NCBI GenBank assembly: GCA_016874095.1
Contig: VGVH01000010.1
Location: 1-64,000, forward strand
Source of the DNA: Gammaproteobacteria bacterium
Lineage (GTDB): Bacteria > Pseudomonadota > Gammaproteobacteria > Steroidobacterales > GCA-2729495
Length of the DNA: 64,000 nt
Reading direction: 5' to 3'
Below, in pieces: positions 38,903-47,476 of this stretch. The position numbers were made by a program, and so were the translations under genes. The number at the start of each line of letters is the position of its first letter. Within the stretch, counting starts at the first letter, position 1. The notes under the pieces were generated by a model. That model was not told the DNA's origin. It did no database searches and saw only the letters and a list, made by a program, of their open reading frames with translations.

Positions 38903-40285
38903 TCAGATGGCCGACAGGTACCAATCATAGTCGAGGTTCGACACCTGCGCGTGGAACTGCTCGGCCTCGAAGCGCCGGGCCGTGCTGAACACGCGGCAGA
39001 ATTCCGCTCCCAGATACCCGGGGAGGATGCTGCCGGCATCGAATGCCGCCAGTGCGCCTTCCCAACGGTGCGACAGTCGGATCTCGGCGTCGATCTGCTG
39101 GCCCTCGCGCACCATGGCGGGCGGTTCGAGTCGGCTGGTGATTCCATGGTGAGCCGCTGCGAGGATTGCGGCCACGGCGAGATAGGGATTGCAGTCCGCG
39201 CCGGCCGGTCGATGCTCGAAGCGCAGGTTGCGGTCGTCAGACACCGGAATCCGGATCGCCACGCCGCGGTGATTCACGCCCCAGTTCGGCGCGATCGGCG
39301 CGAAGCAGCCCGGGCGGATGCGGCGGAACGAATTGGCATTGGGGCAGAACACCGCCAGAGACTCCGGCATTGCCGCGAGCATGCCGCCAATGGCGTGCCG
39401 CAGAGTCGCCGAATAGGCCTCGGGCGTCGCGGCCGGCGGCACCGGCGCGAACACGTTGCGACCGGCGGCGTCGAGCATGCTGACGTGCACATGCATGCCA
39501 GAGCCGTCCTTGTCGGCGAAGGGTTTCGCCATGAACGTCGCGGCAAGTCCATGGCGCGCAGCCACGCCGCGCACGAGCCGGCGCAACAGCACGGCGTGGT
39601 CGCAGGCGACCAGCGCATCGTCGACGTGGCGGAGATTGACTTCGAACTGGCCGGCACCGTACTCGGATACGACGCTGCCGGCCGGAATGCCCTGCGCCTG
39701 TGCCGCCGAGTCGATCGCGGCAAACAGCTCGTCGAGTTCGTGCAGGTCCTCGATGCTGTAGACGCGCGGGCCTTCCGCCCGCCGCTCGCTGCCGGGCACT
39801 CGGGAGCGCAAGGCGCGCGGCGCTTCCCCGCGTGTGTCGTCGAGCAGGTAGAACTCGTACTCGACTGCGATGACCGGCTTGAGACCGAGATCGGCGTATC
39901 GGCGCAATACACCGGCAAGGACCTGGCGGCTGTCGGCAAAGTACGGGCTGCCGTCGCGGTTCTCCATGCTGAGGAGGCCCTGCCCGAGCGGCGACTTCGA
40001 CCACGGCACCGGCACGACCGACCCCGGCACCAGGCGGCAGACGTAGTCCGGATCGCCGTCCTCGTTGCCCTGGGCGAGGCCATCGATGAGCATCCCGCGG
40101 CTGTCGAGCAGGAAGCCGGAGGCCGGAAAGGACAGGCCCGACCGCAGCACGCCCTCGAGTTCGCCGAGCGAGCAGCGCTTGCCGCGCAGGATGCCGTTCA
40201 GATCAGGCAGCAGCAGCTCGATGTGCCGCAGGCCCGGCAGGCTGCGACGCAGGTTCTCGACGACTTCAGACGACGGGCGGGACAT
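38903..40285 (-). CDS. Glutamine synthetase-family ligase (gamma-glutamylputrescine synthetase-like)
   Basis: A 460-residue ATP-dependent glutamate-amine ligase. Visible are the metal and glutamate-site motifs EYEFYLLD, SEYGAGQFEVNLRH, DKDGSGMHVHVSM and the C-terminal RFEHRPAGADCNPYLAVA. The overall form is that of PuuA-type enzymes rather than GlnA. ATG 40285 is used because the track start adds 18 residues without support. It is divergent from the ridA-like gene. Confidence 0.9.
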   Translation of the reverse strand: MSRPSSEVVENLRRSLPGLRHIELLLPDLNGILRGKRCSLGELEGVLRSGLSFPASGFLLDSRGMLIDGLAQGNEDGDPDYVCRLVPGSVVPVPWSKSPLGQGLLSMENRDGSPYFADSRQVLAGVLRRYADLGLKPVIAVEYEFYLLDDTRGEAPRALRSRVPGSERRAEGPRVYSIEDLHELDELFAAIDSAAQAQGIPAGSVVSEYGAGQFEVNLRHVDDALVACDHAVLLRRLVRGVAARHGLAATFMAKPFADKDGSGMHVHVSMLDAAGRNVFAPVPPAATPEAYSATLRHAIGGMLAAMPESLAVFCPNANSFRRIRPGCFAPIAPNWGVNHRGVAIRIPVSDDRNLRFEHRPAGADCNPYLAVAAILAAAHHGITSRLEPPAMVREGQQIDAEIRLSHRWEGALAAFDAGSILPGYLGAEFCRVFSTARRFEAEQFHAQVSNLDYDWYLSAI

Positions 40286-40330
40286 CGGGGCGGCTCCGGT
40301 TCGCTCACTGGGCCAAGCGCCGGCCCGGCC

Positions 40331-40339
40331 TGCTACCAT
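40331..40339 (+). promoter_or_regulatory. Putative extended -10 box for the ridA-like/purU pair
   Basis: The string TGCTACCAT (TG-n plus TACCAT) lies 40 bp before ATG 40380. It is one of several similar boxes in the window. Confidence 0.35.
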
Positions 40340-40379
40340 TCGCGTCCCGGGATTTTACCCGGATCGCGGAATCCGCCAC

Positions 40380-40634
40380 ATGACTCGACAAAACCTCTCG
40401 ACGGGCTCGACCTGGGAACCGATCGCGGGTTACTCGCGACTGGTGCACATCGGGCTGAAGGGCGTCGTCCCGACCCGCATCTACGTCACCGACATCAGTC
40501 GCTGGGAGGCCGTCGGCCGCTCACATGGGGCGCTGCTTGGCGACATCCGACCGGCGACCGCGATGGTCGAGGTATCGAAACTGATCGACCCCGACATGCT
40601 GGTCGAGATCCAGGCGGACGCCCGGATCGTATGA
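40380..40634 (+). pseudogene. RidA/YjgF-family gene with an internal in-frame deletion
   Basis: The 84-residue product starts as RidA-family proteins do (RQNLSTGSTWEPIAGYSRLVHIG), then jumps through LKGVV to the C-terminal half (PTRIYVTDISRWEAVGR, DIRPATAMVEVSKLID). Normal members are about 125-130 residues; the central part with the VSGTT strand and the QTRQAL-type helix is missing, about 45 residues, but the frame is kept. The trimeric fold would be damaged, so I call it a probable pseudogene; a functional short variant is not excluded. It is coupled to purU by an ATGA overlap. Confidence 0.75.
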
Positions 40635-41482
40635 GCAGCGGCCACGTACTCACTATCGTCTGCCCCGACACGACCGGCATAGTCGCCGCCGTGTCCGGGT
40701 ACCTGAGCAGCCAGGGACTGTTCATCGACGAGTCGTCGCACTTCGGTGACCCGCAGACGCGGCGCTTTTTCATGCGCACGCGGTTCACCGCCGGGACGGG
40801 CTTTTCACGCGGCGCGTTTGCGTCGGGCTTCATGCCGATCGCCACCCGCTTCAGCATGCAATGGCAGCTGCACGACATGCAGGTGCTGCCGCGCGTGCTG
40901 GTGATGGCGTCCCGCCACGACCACTGCCTGAACGACCTGCTGTACCGCTACCGCACCCGCTCGCTGGCCATGCAGATCCCGGCAATCGTGTCGAACCACA
41001 TGGACCTCGCGAGCCTGGCCGAGTGGCACAAGGTGCCCTATTTCCACGTGGCGGTGACACCGGACAGCAAGGCCCAGGCCGAGGCGCGACTACTCGAGAT
41101 CATCGAGGACACGCGTGTCGATCTCATCGTGCTGGCTCGTTACATGCAGGTGCTGTCGCCGGCGATGTGCGAGCGCTTTCCTGGTCGCATGATCAACATC
41201 CATCACTCCTTCCTGCCCGGCTTCAAGGGCGCCAAGCCGTATCACGAGGCGTATGCCCGCGGCGTAAAGCTGATCGGCGCAACCGCGCACTATGTGACCC
41301 CCGACCTCGACGAAGGTCCGATCATCGAGCAGACCGTGGAGCGCGCCGACCACACGCAGTCCCCGGAGGACCTTGCCGCAGTCGGCCGCGACGTCGAGTG
41401 CATCACGCTGGCGCGCGCAGTGAAGCTGCACCTCGAACACCGCGTGTTCGTGAACGGGCGGCGTACCGTCGTTCTGAGATAG
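40631..41482 (+). CDS. purU: Formyltetrahydrofolate deformylase
   Basis: A 283-residue enzyme hydrolysing 10-formyl-THF to formate and THF. An N-terminal ACT-like domain (LTIVCPDTTGIVAAVSGYL) is followed by the formyltransferase fold with INIHHSFLPGFKGAKPYHEAY and the catalytic ATAHYVTPDLDEGPII. The real start is ATG 40631, overlapping the ridA-like stop; the long track ORF upstream is a shadow of the ligase gene. A repeat hairpin lies 6 bp past the stop. Confidence 0.95.
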   Translation: MSSGHVLTIVCPDTTGIVAAVSGYLSSQGLFIDESSHFGDPQTRRFFMRTRFTAGTGFSRGAFASGFMPIATRFSMQWQLHDMQVLPRVLVMASRHDHCLNDLLYRYRTRSLAMQIPAIVSNHMDLASLAEWHKVPYFHVAVTPDSKAQAEARLLEIIEDTRVDLIVLARYMQVLSPAMCERFPGRMINIHHSFLPGFKGAKPYHEAYARGVKLIGATAHYVTPDLDEGPIIEQTVERADHTQSPEDLAAVGRDVECITLARAVKLHLEHRVFVNGRRTVVLR

Positions 41483-41487
41483 GGCAA

Positions 41488-41519
41488 GGGGACGCTAACC
41501 TTCGGAAGGTTAGCGTCCC
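41488..41519. repeat. gggacgctaacctt inverted repeat between convergent purU and aroG
   Basis: A perfect 14-bp stem (41489-41502 with 41506-41519) and a 3-nt loop begin with ggggacgctaaccttcg, the same string that forms the larger repeat at 44504-44593. It lies just after the purU stop and could act as a bidirectional terminator stem, but the shared sequence points to a dispersed repeat family. Confidence 0.85.
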
Positions 41520-41542
41520 TAAGTCCTAAGTCTTGCTTACTC

Positions 41543-42625
41543 TCAGGCCGAACGGCGCAGCGGCATCAGCGGCCGCAGTGCGCGCCAGGCATCGCGGATC
41601 GCAGCCTCGGTCGTCGCCCAGTCGATGCAGGCATCGGTGACAGAAACTCCGTAACGCAGTTTCCCGAGATCGGCGGGGATCTCCTGGTTGCCGGCATCGA
41701 GATGGCTTTCCAGCATCAGGCCGATGATCGAGCGGTTGCCGTGCGCCACCTGCTCGACGCAGTCGCGCATGACCAGCGGCTGCAGGTTGTGGTCCTTGTT
41801 CGAATTTCCGTGGCTGCAATCGATCACGATGCGCGCCGGCAGCCCGGCCTTCTCCAGCGCCTGTTCGCACTGGCGCACGCAGACAGAATCGTAGTTGGGC
41901 CGACCGCCACCACCGCGCAGGACCACATGGCCGTAGGCGTTGCCACGCGTGTGAATGACCGCGGGACGGCCGTCCTGATTGATGCCCAGGAAATGATGCG
42001 GCCGGCGCGCCGACTTGAGCGCGTTCACCGCCACCTGCAGTCCACCGTCGGTGCCGTTCTTGAATCCCACGGGCGTGGAAAGTCCGCTGGCCATCTCCCG
42101 GTGAGTCTGCGACTCGGTGGTGCGGGCGCCGATCGCCGTCCAGCTGATCAGTTCTCCCATGTACTGCGGCATCACCGGATCGAGTGCTTCGGTTGCCGTC
42201 GGAATGCCCATTTCCGCGAGATCGAGCAGCAGGCGCCGCGCTGCACGGATGCCCTTCTCCATGCGACAGCTGTCGTCCATGTCCGGGTCGTTGATGAGTC
42301 CCTTCCAGCCAATGGTCGTGCGCGGCTTCTCGAAGTAAACGCGCATCACCACGAGCAGAGAGTCTTCGACTTCTGCGGCAAGCGCCCTCAGCCGCGCCGC
42401 ATACTCGAGCGCAGCCTTCGTGTCATGGATCGAGCAGGGGCCGACCACGACGAACAGGCGCGGATCGTGGCCGTCGATGATCGCCTGAATCGCGCGGCGG
42501 CTGCGCGCCACGAAGTCGGTCACCGCACCGCTGGCCGGCAGCTCGACCTTGAGCGCTGCCGGCGATGGCAGGTCGGTTTCCGACACGACGTTGACGTTGT
42601 ACAGGCGATCGGTGCTGGCTGACAT
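41543..42625 (-). CDS. aroG: 3-deoxy-7-phosphoheptulonate synthase, class I
   Basis: A 360-residue AroF/G/H-type enzyme for the first step of the shikimate pathway (PEP plus erythrose 4-phosphate). Signatures include VVVGPCSIHD, MRVYFEKPRTTIGWKGLINDP, GARTTESQTHR, GFKNGTDG and IVIDCSHGNSNK. ATG 42625 matches the usual N-terminus (STDRLYNVNV); the track start adds 15 residues. Which amino acid feeds back on it cannot be told; aroG is used as the general symbol for the isozyme group. Confidence 0.94.
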   Translation of the reverse strand: MSASTDRLYNVNVVSETDLPSPAALKVELPASGAVTDFVARSRRAIQAIIDGHDPRLFVVVGPCSIHDTKAALEYAARLRALAAEVEDSLLVVMRVYFEKPRTTIGWKGLINDPDMDDSCRMEKGIRAARRLLLDLAEMGIPTATEALDPVMPQYMGELISWTAIGARTTESQTHREMASGLSTPVGFKNGTDGGLQVAVNALKSARRPHHFLGINQDGRPAVIHTRGNAYGHVVLRGGGGRPNYDSVCVRQCEQALEKAGLPARIVIDCSHGNSNKDHNLQPLVMRDCVEQVAHGNRSIIGLMLESHLDAGNQEIPADLGKLRYGVSVTDACIDWATTEAAIRDAWRALRPLMPLRRSA

Positions 42626-42680
42626 GACGGCTTCACCGCTCTCCGGACAAGGCCGACTAGGATAGCGCACCTGCCGCCGC

Positions 42681-42686
42681 TAGAAT
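42681..42686 (+). promoter_or_regulatory. Putative -10 box for the SMP-30-like gene
   Basis: TAGAAT lies 30 bp before ATG 42716. On the other strand an overlapping region (TATCCT at 42664-42659) could serve aroG. Neither has a clear -35. Confidence 0.3.
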
Positions 42687-42715
42687 GGTCGCCTCACATG
42701 CGGGAGAAAGACATA

Positions 42716-43666
42716 ATGAAGACCGCCAGCACGCTCAAGCCCTTCGCCAAAGGCGACATTTTCGCCGGCGCCACCCTGCTCAATGTCAAGGAAGACGACC
42801 ACGCCGGCGACGGCCGCATCATCCAGTACGACAGCAACCTCAATGAAAAGGGCGTGCTGTGGACCGCAGGCACCACCCACCTGATCGGCGGCCTCTCCTT
42901 CGCCCCGGACGGCACGTTGTGGGCCTTCGACTCGAACAGCTTCTGCGTGATTCGCGTGAGTCCGGAAGGCCGGCAGCTCCCGAAGGTCAAGTTCGCCGAC
43001 CGCGCTTTTTCCAACATCACCTTCGCGAAGGACGGCACGATCTATCTCGGCGAGCACCTGGTCGGCAACACCGTGCGCACGCGGCCGGGCACGTCGCTCG
43101 GCACGACGTTGCCGAAAGTGCCGGGCACGGATCTCTTCGGCTACGGCCACCTCTATCAGTTCACGCAGGAAGGCAGGCAGCTGCGCGAGTTCGCGACGCC
43201 CGTCCACGGCGGCATGCCCGCCTTCCTCGGGCTGACCGGTTCCGCGCTGCGACCGGATGGCAAAACGATGTTGTACCTGTCGGAATTGTCCGACAGCGTG
43301 CGCGTCTATGACCTCGTCAACGACAAGCCCCTGCCGAATCTCGTCACCTACGCGCCCGACAGCGGCAACATGGCAATGACGATTACTTACCTGCGCGACG
43401 GGCGCCTGATGCACATCCGCGCGAACTTCAAGGCAGGATTTTTCCTCGAGCAGCTGTCCGAAACCGGCGAGGTTCTGCGCAGCTACCCGCTGCCTGGCCC
43501 GGGCTGGGCGGCCGTGGGGCTCTCGACGGAGAAGGACACGGTTCTGATCGGCAACTTCTTCACCGGCACGCTCGCCAAGTTCAGCCTCGACAGCGGGCAG
43601 ATCCTGGCGAAGGCCGAGTCGGGCGTGCAGCGCTCACTGGCCGGCCTAGCGCAATATCCTGGCTGA
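42716..43666 (+). CDS. SMP-30/gluconolactonase-like beta-propeller protein
   Basis: A 316-residue protein made of repeated propeller blades (GLSFAPDGTLWAFDS, NITFAKDGTIYLGE, GSALRPDGKTMLYLSE). It resembles SMP-30/gluconolactonase or NHL-type lactonases, but the metal ligands cannot be assigned confidently. ATG 42716 (GGAG nine bases upstream) is better supported than 42698. It is cytoplasmic, with no signal peptide, and precedes a Tat-signal SDR by 6 bp, so the two form an operon. Confidence 0.8.
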   Translation: MKTASTLKPFAKGDIFAGATLLNVKEDDHAGDGRIIQYDSNLNEKGVLWTAGTTHLIGGLSFAPDGTLWAFDSNSFCVIRVSPEGRQLPKVKFADRAFSNITFAKDGTIYLGEHLVGNTVRTRPGTSLGTTLPKVPGTDLFGYGHLYQFTQEGRQLREFATPVHGGMPAFLGLTGSALRPDGKTMLYLSELSDSVRVYDLVNDKPLPNLVTYAPDSGNMAMTITYLRDGRLMHIRANFKAGFFLEQLSETGEVLRSYPLPGPGWAAVGLSTEKDTVLIGNFFTGTLAKFSLDSGQILAKAESGVQRSLAGLAQYPG

Positions 43667-43672
43667 TCCGAC

Positions 43673-44479
43673 GTGAGCGATTCCCCAGAGACCTCGATCG
43701 GACGCCGGGATTTGCTCGCAACGGCACTGGGTGCGGCGATTGCCGGTCCGCTATCCGCGGCCGAGGGCCAACCCCAGCCGAGGGTGCTCATTACCGGGGC
43801 AAGCCGCGGAATCGGTCTGGAGTTCGCGAAACGCTACGCCGAGCGCGGCTGGCAGGTCGTCGCGACCTGTCGAACGCCGTCGACCGCGACGGCATTGAAT
43901 GAACTGGCTGCCAGCAGATCCAACATCGTGGTCGAACGGCTCGACGTTGTCGATCACGCCACTGTCGATGCGCTCGCCGCCAGGCTCAGCGGCCAGCCCA
44001 TAGACGTGCTGCTCAACAACGCCGGTATCGGCGGTGGTGGCGAGAACCAGCTCTTCGGCAAGCTCCGCTACGACGTGTACCCGGAGGTCATGAAGGTCAA
44101 CGCAGAGGGCCCGATCAAGGTCTGCGAGGCGTTCCTCGCGCATGTCGCGGCCAGCCGGCAGAAGAAGATGATTACCGTGTCGAGCAGCCAGGGCTCGATC
44201 GGCAGCGTGACGATGCCGATGCTTTACTGGTACCGCTCGAGCAAGTCGGCGGTAAACATGATCATGTACAACCTGGCGCTGCAGCTGAAGAACCGCAGCA
44301 TCATCGTCGGTCTCGTCACGCCCGGCGCGACGGACACGGATTTCATGGTGGGATTGCCGAAGAAAATGCTGCGGCCGGTAGCCGAGGCAGTCACCGACAT
44401 GATGCGCGAGATCGATCGCTTCGATCTCGCGACGACCGGGCGGTTCCTGGGTTACCGGGGCGACGTGCTGCCCTGGTAA
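43673..44479 (+). CDS. Short-chain dehydrogenase/reductase with an N-terminal Tat-like signal
   Basis: A 268-residue SDR with start GTG 43673. The N-terminus GRRDLLATALGAAIAGPLSA looks like a twin-arginine signal peptide; the SDR domain begins at RVLITGASRGIGLEF (about residue 37), with NNAG and a catalytic region with YRSSK. Export of an NAD(P)-dependent SDR would be unusual. The first in-frame ATG after the signal is too far into the fold to be the start. A repeat cluster begins right after the TAA. Confidence 0.85.
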   Translation: MSDSPETSIGRRDLLATALGAAIAGPLSAAEGQPQPRVLITGASRGIGLEFAKRYAERGWQVVATCRTPSTATALNELAASRSNIVVERLDVVDHATVDALAARLSGQPIDVLLNNAGIGGGGENQLFGKLRYDVYPEVMKVNAEGPIKVCEAFLAHVAASRQKKMITVSSSQGSIGSVTMPMLYWYRSSKSAVNMIMYNLALQLKNRSIIVGLVTPGATDTDFMVGLPKKMLRPVAEAVTDMMREIDRFDLATTGRFLGYRGDVLPW

Positions 44480-44503
44480 AAGGGGGTAAAAGGGGACGGG
44501 GGG

Positions 44504-44593
44504 AAAGGGGACGCTAACCTTCGGGGAAAAGGGGACGCTAACCTTCGTATGGCTTGCCTGAAGGCGAGCCATACGAAGGTTAGCGTCCCCTTT
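44504..44593. repeat. aaaggggacgctaaccttcg repeat cluster with a 32-bp inverted repeat
   Basis: A near-perfect stem pairs 44528-44559 with 44562-44593 (one mismatch in 32 bp, loop ga). A partial copy of the left arm (aaaggggacgctaaccttcgggg) precedes it at 44504-44526, and shorter aaaagggg fragments lie back to 44477. It fills the gap between the convergent SDR and Rieske genes; the Rieske stop (44598) abuts it. The same core occurs at 41488. This resembles REP-type elements mobilised by RAYT transposases; no such transposase is in the window. Confidence 0.88.
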
Positions 44594-44597
44594 CTCT

Positions 44598-45734
44598 TTA
44601 GCCGACCGCCTTCACGGTGCTGGCGTTGCCAGGCTTCACCATCGGCACCGGGTCCAGCACCCAGCCCTTCATCTCGCGGCGGGCCGGGCTCGGGATGGCA
44701 TAGGCCACCGTGCCGCGGTTGCGGTTCACCTTATCCATGTCGATGCGCCAGCCCCGCGACTCCCACTCCTTCTGTGCCTCACGGTAGTAGAGGATGCAAC
44801 GGTCGGAAGGCACCATGAATTCCCTGGTGTTCACGTCCGGCGTAAGAACCGGGTGCAGGTTCGAGATGATCTTGAGATCCTGGTCTGCCACATACTGATT
44901 GCGCTGTATGACGTAGGCATCCTGCTTCTCTTCGAGCGCGAAATTGCGGGCGCAGACGAGGTACAGATAAGTGTTCTCCTCGTCGATCGGCCGCTCGTAC
45001 AGGTACTGGTGGATGAAATAATTCGGCCCCGGATGGATGTAGGTCCACACGTGGTTCGTGCCGAAAAAACCCGTGCCGGCATCGAGATCGCCCTCGCTGG
45101 GACGGTACTTCTTCAGGTCGCCCTGCAGCGTCGGCGCCTTGAAGGTGTGCCAGAAACCCCGACCCCAGGGCGGGGAGTCGTCCATGCGCATGTCGCCGAT
45201 CTTGTACTCGCTTTCGCGCTCACCGCTGAAGCCGTGGGTGTCATGCACATACTCGTTGTGCGCAGGATCAACGCCGTTCTCGATCGAACGCTCGTAGTAA
45301 CCCTTGATCGGGAAGTGCTGGAGCGTGGTGCGCCAGCCTTCCTGGCCCCATTCCTTCACCGCGAGCACGGGGGGGCGCTCGGACTCCGGCAGGTCGCCGA
45401 GGAACGCGAAAATCAGCCCGTAGGACTCCTGGACGGGATAGGCGTCTACGCGCGTACGGCCTGGAATGCTGGCGTTGAGACCGAGCGAGGGTATGCGCTT
45501 GCACTGCCCTGACCCTTCGAACTGCCAGCCATGGTAAGGGCACTGGATGTGGTCGCCGACGACCTTGCCCCCGGACAGCGAACCCCCGCGGTGGGTGCAG
45601 GTATTCGACAGGCAATGGGCCTTCCCCTGGCTGTCACGAAAAACGACGAAATCCTGCATGAGGGCGCGCACCCGCGATGGCTTGTCGGTCAGTTCGGCGC
45701 TGGTCGCCATCGGGTACCAGAAGTTGATCAGCAT
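44598..45734 (-). CDS. Rieske-type ring-hydroxylating oxygenase, large subunit (copy 1)
   Basis: A 378-residue oxygenase. The Rieske [2Fe-2S] site is CTHRGGSL...CPYHGWQF (about residues 46-70); the mononuclear iron ligands follow in ENGVDPAHNEYVHDTHGF. ATG 45734 (MLINFWYP) matches the start of the paralogue at 51573 and has GGAG nine bases upstream; the track start at 45788 is rejected. It needs a reductase, which is not encoded nearby. The substrate is unknown; the two-copy arrangement suggests consecutive or related oxidations. Confidence 0.92.
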   Translation of the reverse strand: MLINFWYPMATSAELTDKPSRVRALMQDFVVFRDSQGKAHCLSNTCTHRGGSLSGGKVVGDHIQCPYHGWQFEGSGQCKRIPSLGLNASIPGRTRVDAYPVQESYGLIFAFLGDLPESERPPVLAVKEWGQEGWRTTLQHFPIKGYYERSIENGVDPAHNEYVHDTHGFSGERESEYKIGDMRMDDSPPWGRGFWHTFKAPTLQGDLKKYRPSEGDLDAGTGFFGTNHVWTYIHPGPNYFIHQYLYERPIDEENTYLYLVCARNFALEEKQDAYVIQRNQYVADQDLKIISNLHPVLTPDVNTREFMVPSDRCILYYREAQKEWESRGWRIDMDKVNRNRGTVAYAIPSPARREMKGWVLDPVPMVKPGNASTVKAVG

Positions 45735-45787
45735 GTTCGTGGTCTCCGGAATAAAAGCCAGCTCGGGGTGGCCGATCCAGTACTCCA

Positions 45788-45815
45788 ATTATAGACAGCA
45801 ATGGTCCGCGTCCAA
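45788..45815 (-). promoter_or_regulatory. Sigma-70-type promoter for Rieske gene 1
   Basis: On the minus strand TTGGAC, a 16-bp spacer and a perfect TATAAT lie about 55 bp before ATG 45734. This is the best match to a housekeeping promoter in the window. It also supports ATG 45734 over 45788, because the track start would overlap the -10 box. Confidence 0.65.
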
Positions 45816-45855
45816 AACAACCCGCTCCCGCGGAGGCGGGGCTTTTCGCCTCACC

Positions 45856-47058
45856 TCACGCGCCGGATTCGGCGGGCCGGGCGTGCTGTGACGTAATGTA
45901 GGCCAGCAGCGCCACGCAGGGCAGCATGATGGTCGCGGCTGCCAGCAGCGGCGCATCATGACCCAGCGTGGCGTAGAACAATCCGGCGATCGACGGGCCG
46001 ACCGCCCTGCCGCCCCAGCTCGCCGACTGGTAGACGCCCAGCACGGTTCCCCGCTCGTGCGCCTGCGCCGTGTTGGTCACGAAGGTCGACATGGCGGTCA
46101 GGTAGACGCCGCTGCCGCCGGAGGTCAGCGTAATCCCGAGCAGCATCCAGCCGAGTGACGGTCCGAAGGTCATCACGACCAGGCCGACCGCGTAGGCAGC
46201 AATGCCGGATATCGCAAGCCTTCCCTCCCCGATCCGCGGCGCAACGCGGCCGACCACGAAGCCCTGCACGACGGCAACCACGACCGCGAGCCAGGTGAAG
46301 GCGAGGCCGACCTGGCGGGGCCCCCAGGCGAATCGCTCCCGCGCCCAGAACGGGAAAATGTTCTCGAACATCGCCATGGCGACATATACGGCGAAACCCA
46401 GCACCAGGATCTCGACCATCAGGGGCCGGCGGACGATGTGCCGCAACGCCAGGGATTGGCCATCGGCACCACGCTCGGCGCTGCCCGCCCGCTTTTCCGG
46501 CGGCAGGCTCTCCTTCAGGTACAGCGCCGTGGCGAGAGCCGTGCCCGCAGCCAGCACGAACGCGACGATGCCCGGCCAGAACAGACTCGCGTCAGCCGCG
46601 GTGGAACCGCCGAGCAGCCCGCCGATCGCCGGACCCAGGATGAAGCCGCTGCTCATCGAGGCACCGATCCAGCCGATGCTCTGCGCGCGCTTTTCGGGGG
46701 GCGTGACGTCCGCCGCGTAAGCCATGGCGGGTGCGATCCCGCCCATCAGTCCGCTCAGGAAGCGGGCTGCCGCGAGTACGAAGAGATTGGGCGCGAAAGC
46801 CATCAACAAATAGGCCAGGGATACGCCGACGCCAGTGACGATGAGGACCGGCTTGCGGCCGATGCGGTCGGACAGGCGACCCCAGATGAGCGTCGAGATC
46901 AGCTGGCCCCACGCATACAGGCCAAGCGTGAACGATGCCCAGAACGGCGTAGCGCCGAAGTTCTGCGCCACGAATGGCATGCCCGGAATGACCAGCCCGA
47001 AGCCGATCCCGAAAAGCACGATGGTGAAGAGGAGTATCGGCATGCCGCTGTCCGCCAC
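45856..47058 (-). CDS. MFS transporter, drug/metabolite (DHA1-like) type
   Basis: A 400-residue permease with 12 predicted helices. The loop motif GRLSDRIGRKPVLI (motif A) and SGFILGPAIGGLLGG (motif C-like) suggest an H+-coupled exporter of the TetA/DHA1 group. The GTG at 47058 or ATG 47043 (GGCGGA seven bases upstream) could be the start. It lies between the Rieske gene and the bicupins and could import or export their substrate. Confidence 0.9.
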   Translation of the reverse strand: MADSGMPILLFTIVLFGIGFGLVIPGMPFVAQNFGATPFWASFTLGLYAWGQLISTLIWGRLSDRIGRKPVLIVTGVGVSLAYLLMAFAPNLFVLAAARFLSGLMGGIAPAMAYAADVTPPEKRAQSIGWIGASMSSGFILGPAIGGLLGGSTAADASLFWPGIVAFVLAAGTALATALYLKESLPPEKRAGSAERGADGQSLALRHIVRRPLMVEILVLGFAVYVAMAMFENIFPFWARERFAWGPRQVGLAFTWLAVVVAVVQGFVVGRVAPRIGEGRLAISGIAAYAVGLVVMTFGPSLGWMLLGITLTSGGSGVYLTAMSTFVTNTAQAHERGTVLGVYQSASWGGRAVGPSIAGLFYATLGHDAPLLAAATIMLPCVALLAYITSQHARPAESGA

Positions 47059-47233
47059 GGGCCGAGGGCCGCGATGGCCGGAGGCAAGGGCGCCGTACTA
47101 TCCGGCAATCGGGAGCCTGAGTAAAGGCAGCCGGCGGACTTTCGTCAGGATTCGGCGTCGACCGGTTCTGGCCCGAAGCCGCCCGCGACAGGCCGGCGCG
47201 CAACGGCCGCTTCCAGTTCACCGAGCAGGTCGA

Positions 47234-47443
47234 GTGGGCACGACTCTTGCCACGAAAGCGGATCTAGAGCTGATGCGAACCGAGCTCCGGCAGGAGATCA
47301 CGCTCGCCCGCAAGGACATGGAAATCCTTTCGGGCAGAATCGACGCACGCATCGACATGCTATCCAGCACGATCACCGTACGGCTGGGTTCGATGCTGAT
47401 CGTCGGGCTCGGTCTGCTGTTCGGCGCACTGAAGCTAACCTAA
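47234..47443 (+). CDS. Short coiled-coil membrane protein, DUF1640-like (probably N-terminally truncated)
   Basis: A 69-residue product from GTG 47234: LATKADLELMRTELRQEI, a charged helix, then a C-terminal membrane helix (GSMLIVGLGLLFGALKL). This is the C-terminal pattern of the DUF1640/CCDC90-like coiled-coil family, whose members usually have 30-50 more N-terminal residues. None is visible upstream, so it is either a short variant or a remnant. It is the only plus-strand gene in a minus-strand stretch. Confidence 0.55.
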   Translation: MGTTLATKADLELMRTELRQEITLARKDMEILSGRIDARIDMLSSTITVRLGSMLIVGLGLLFGALKLT

Positions 47444-47476
47444 CAACCAGCCACTGCTGCCGTGGTCGGCAATCCT

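Noticed and set aside
41521-41542. aagtcctaagtcttgc as an attachment site or tRNA fragment
   Set aside because: It is a short direct repeat only, with no integrase gene or tRNA structure nearby.
46835-47233. Upstream part of the 202-residue plus-strand ORF before 47234
   Set aside because: It is antisense to the MFS gene and lacks family motifs; only the last 69 codons resemble a real protein.
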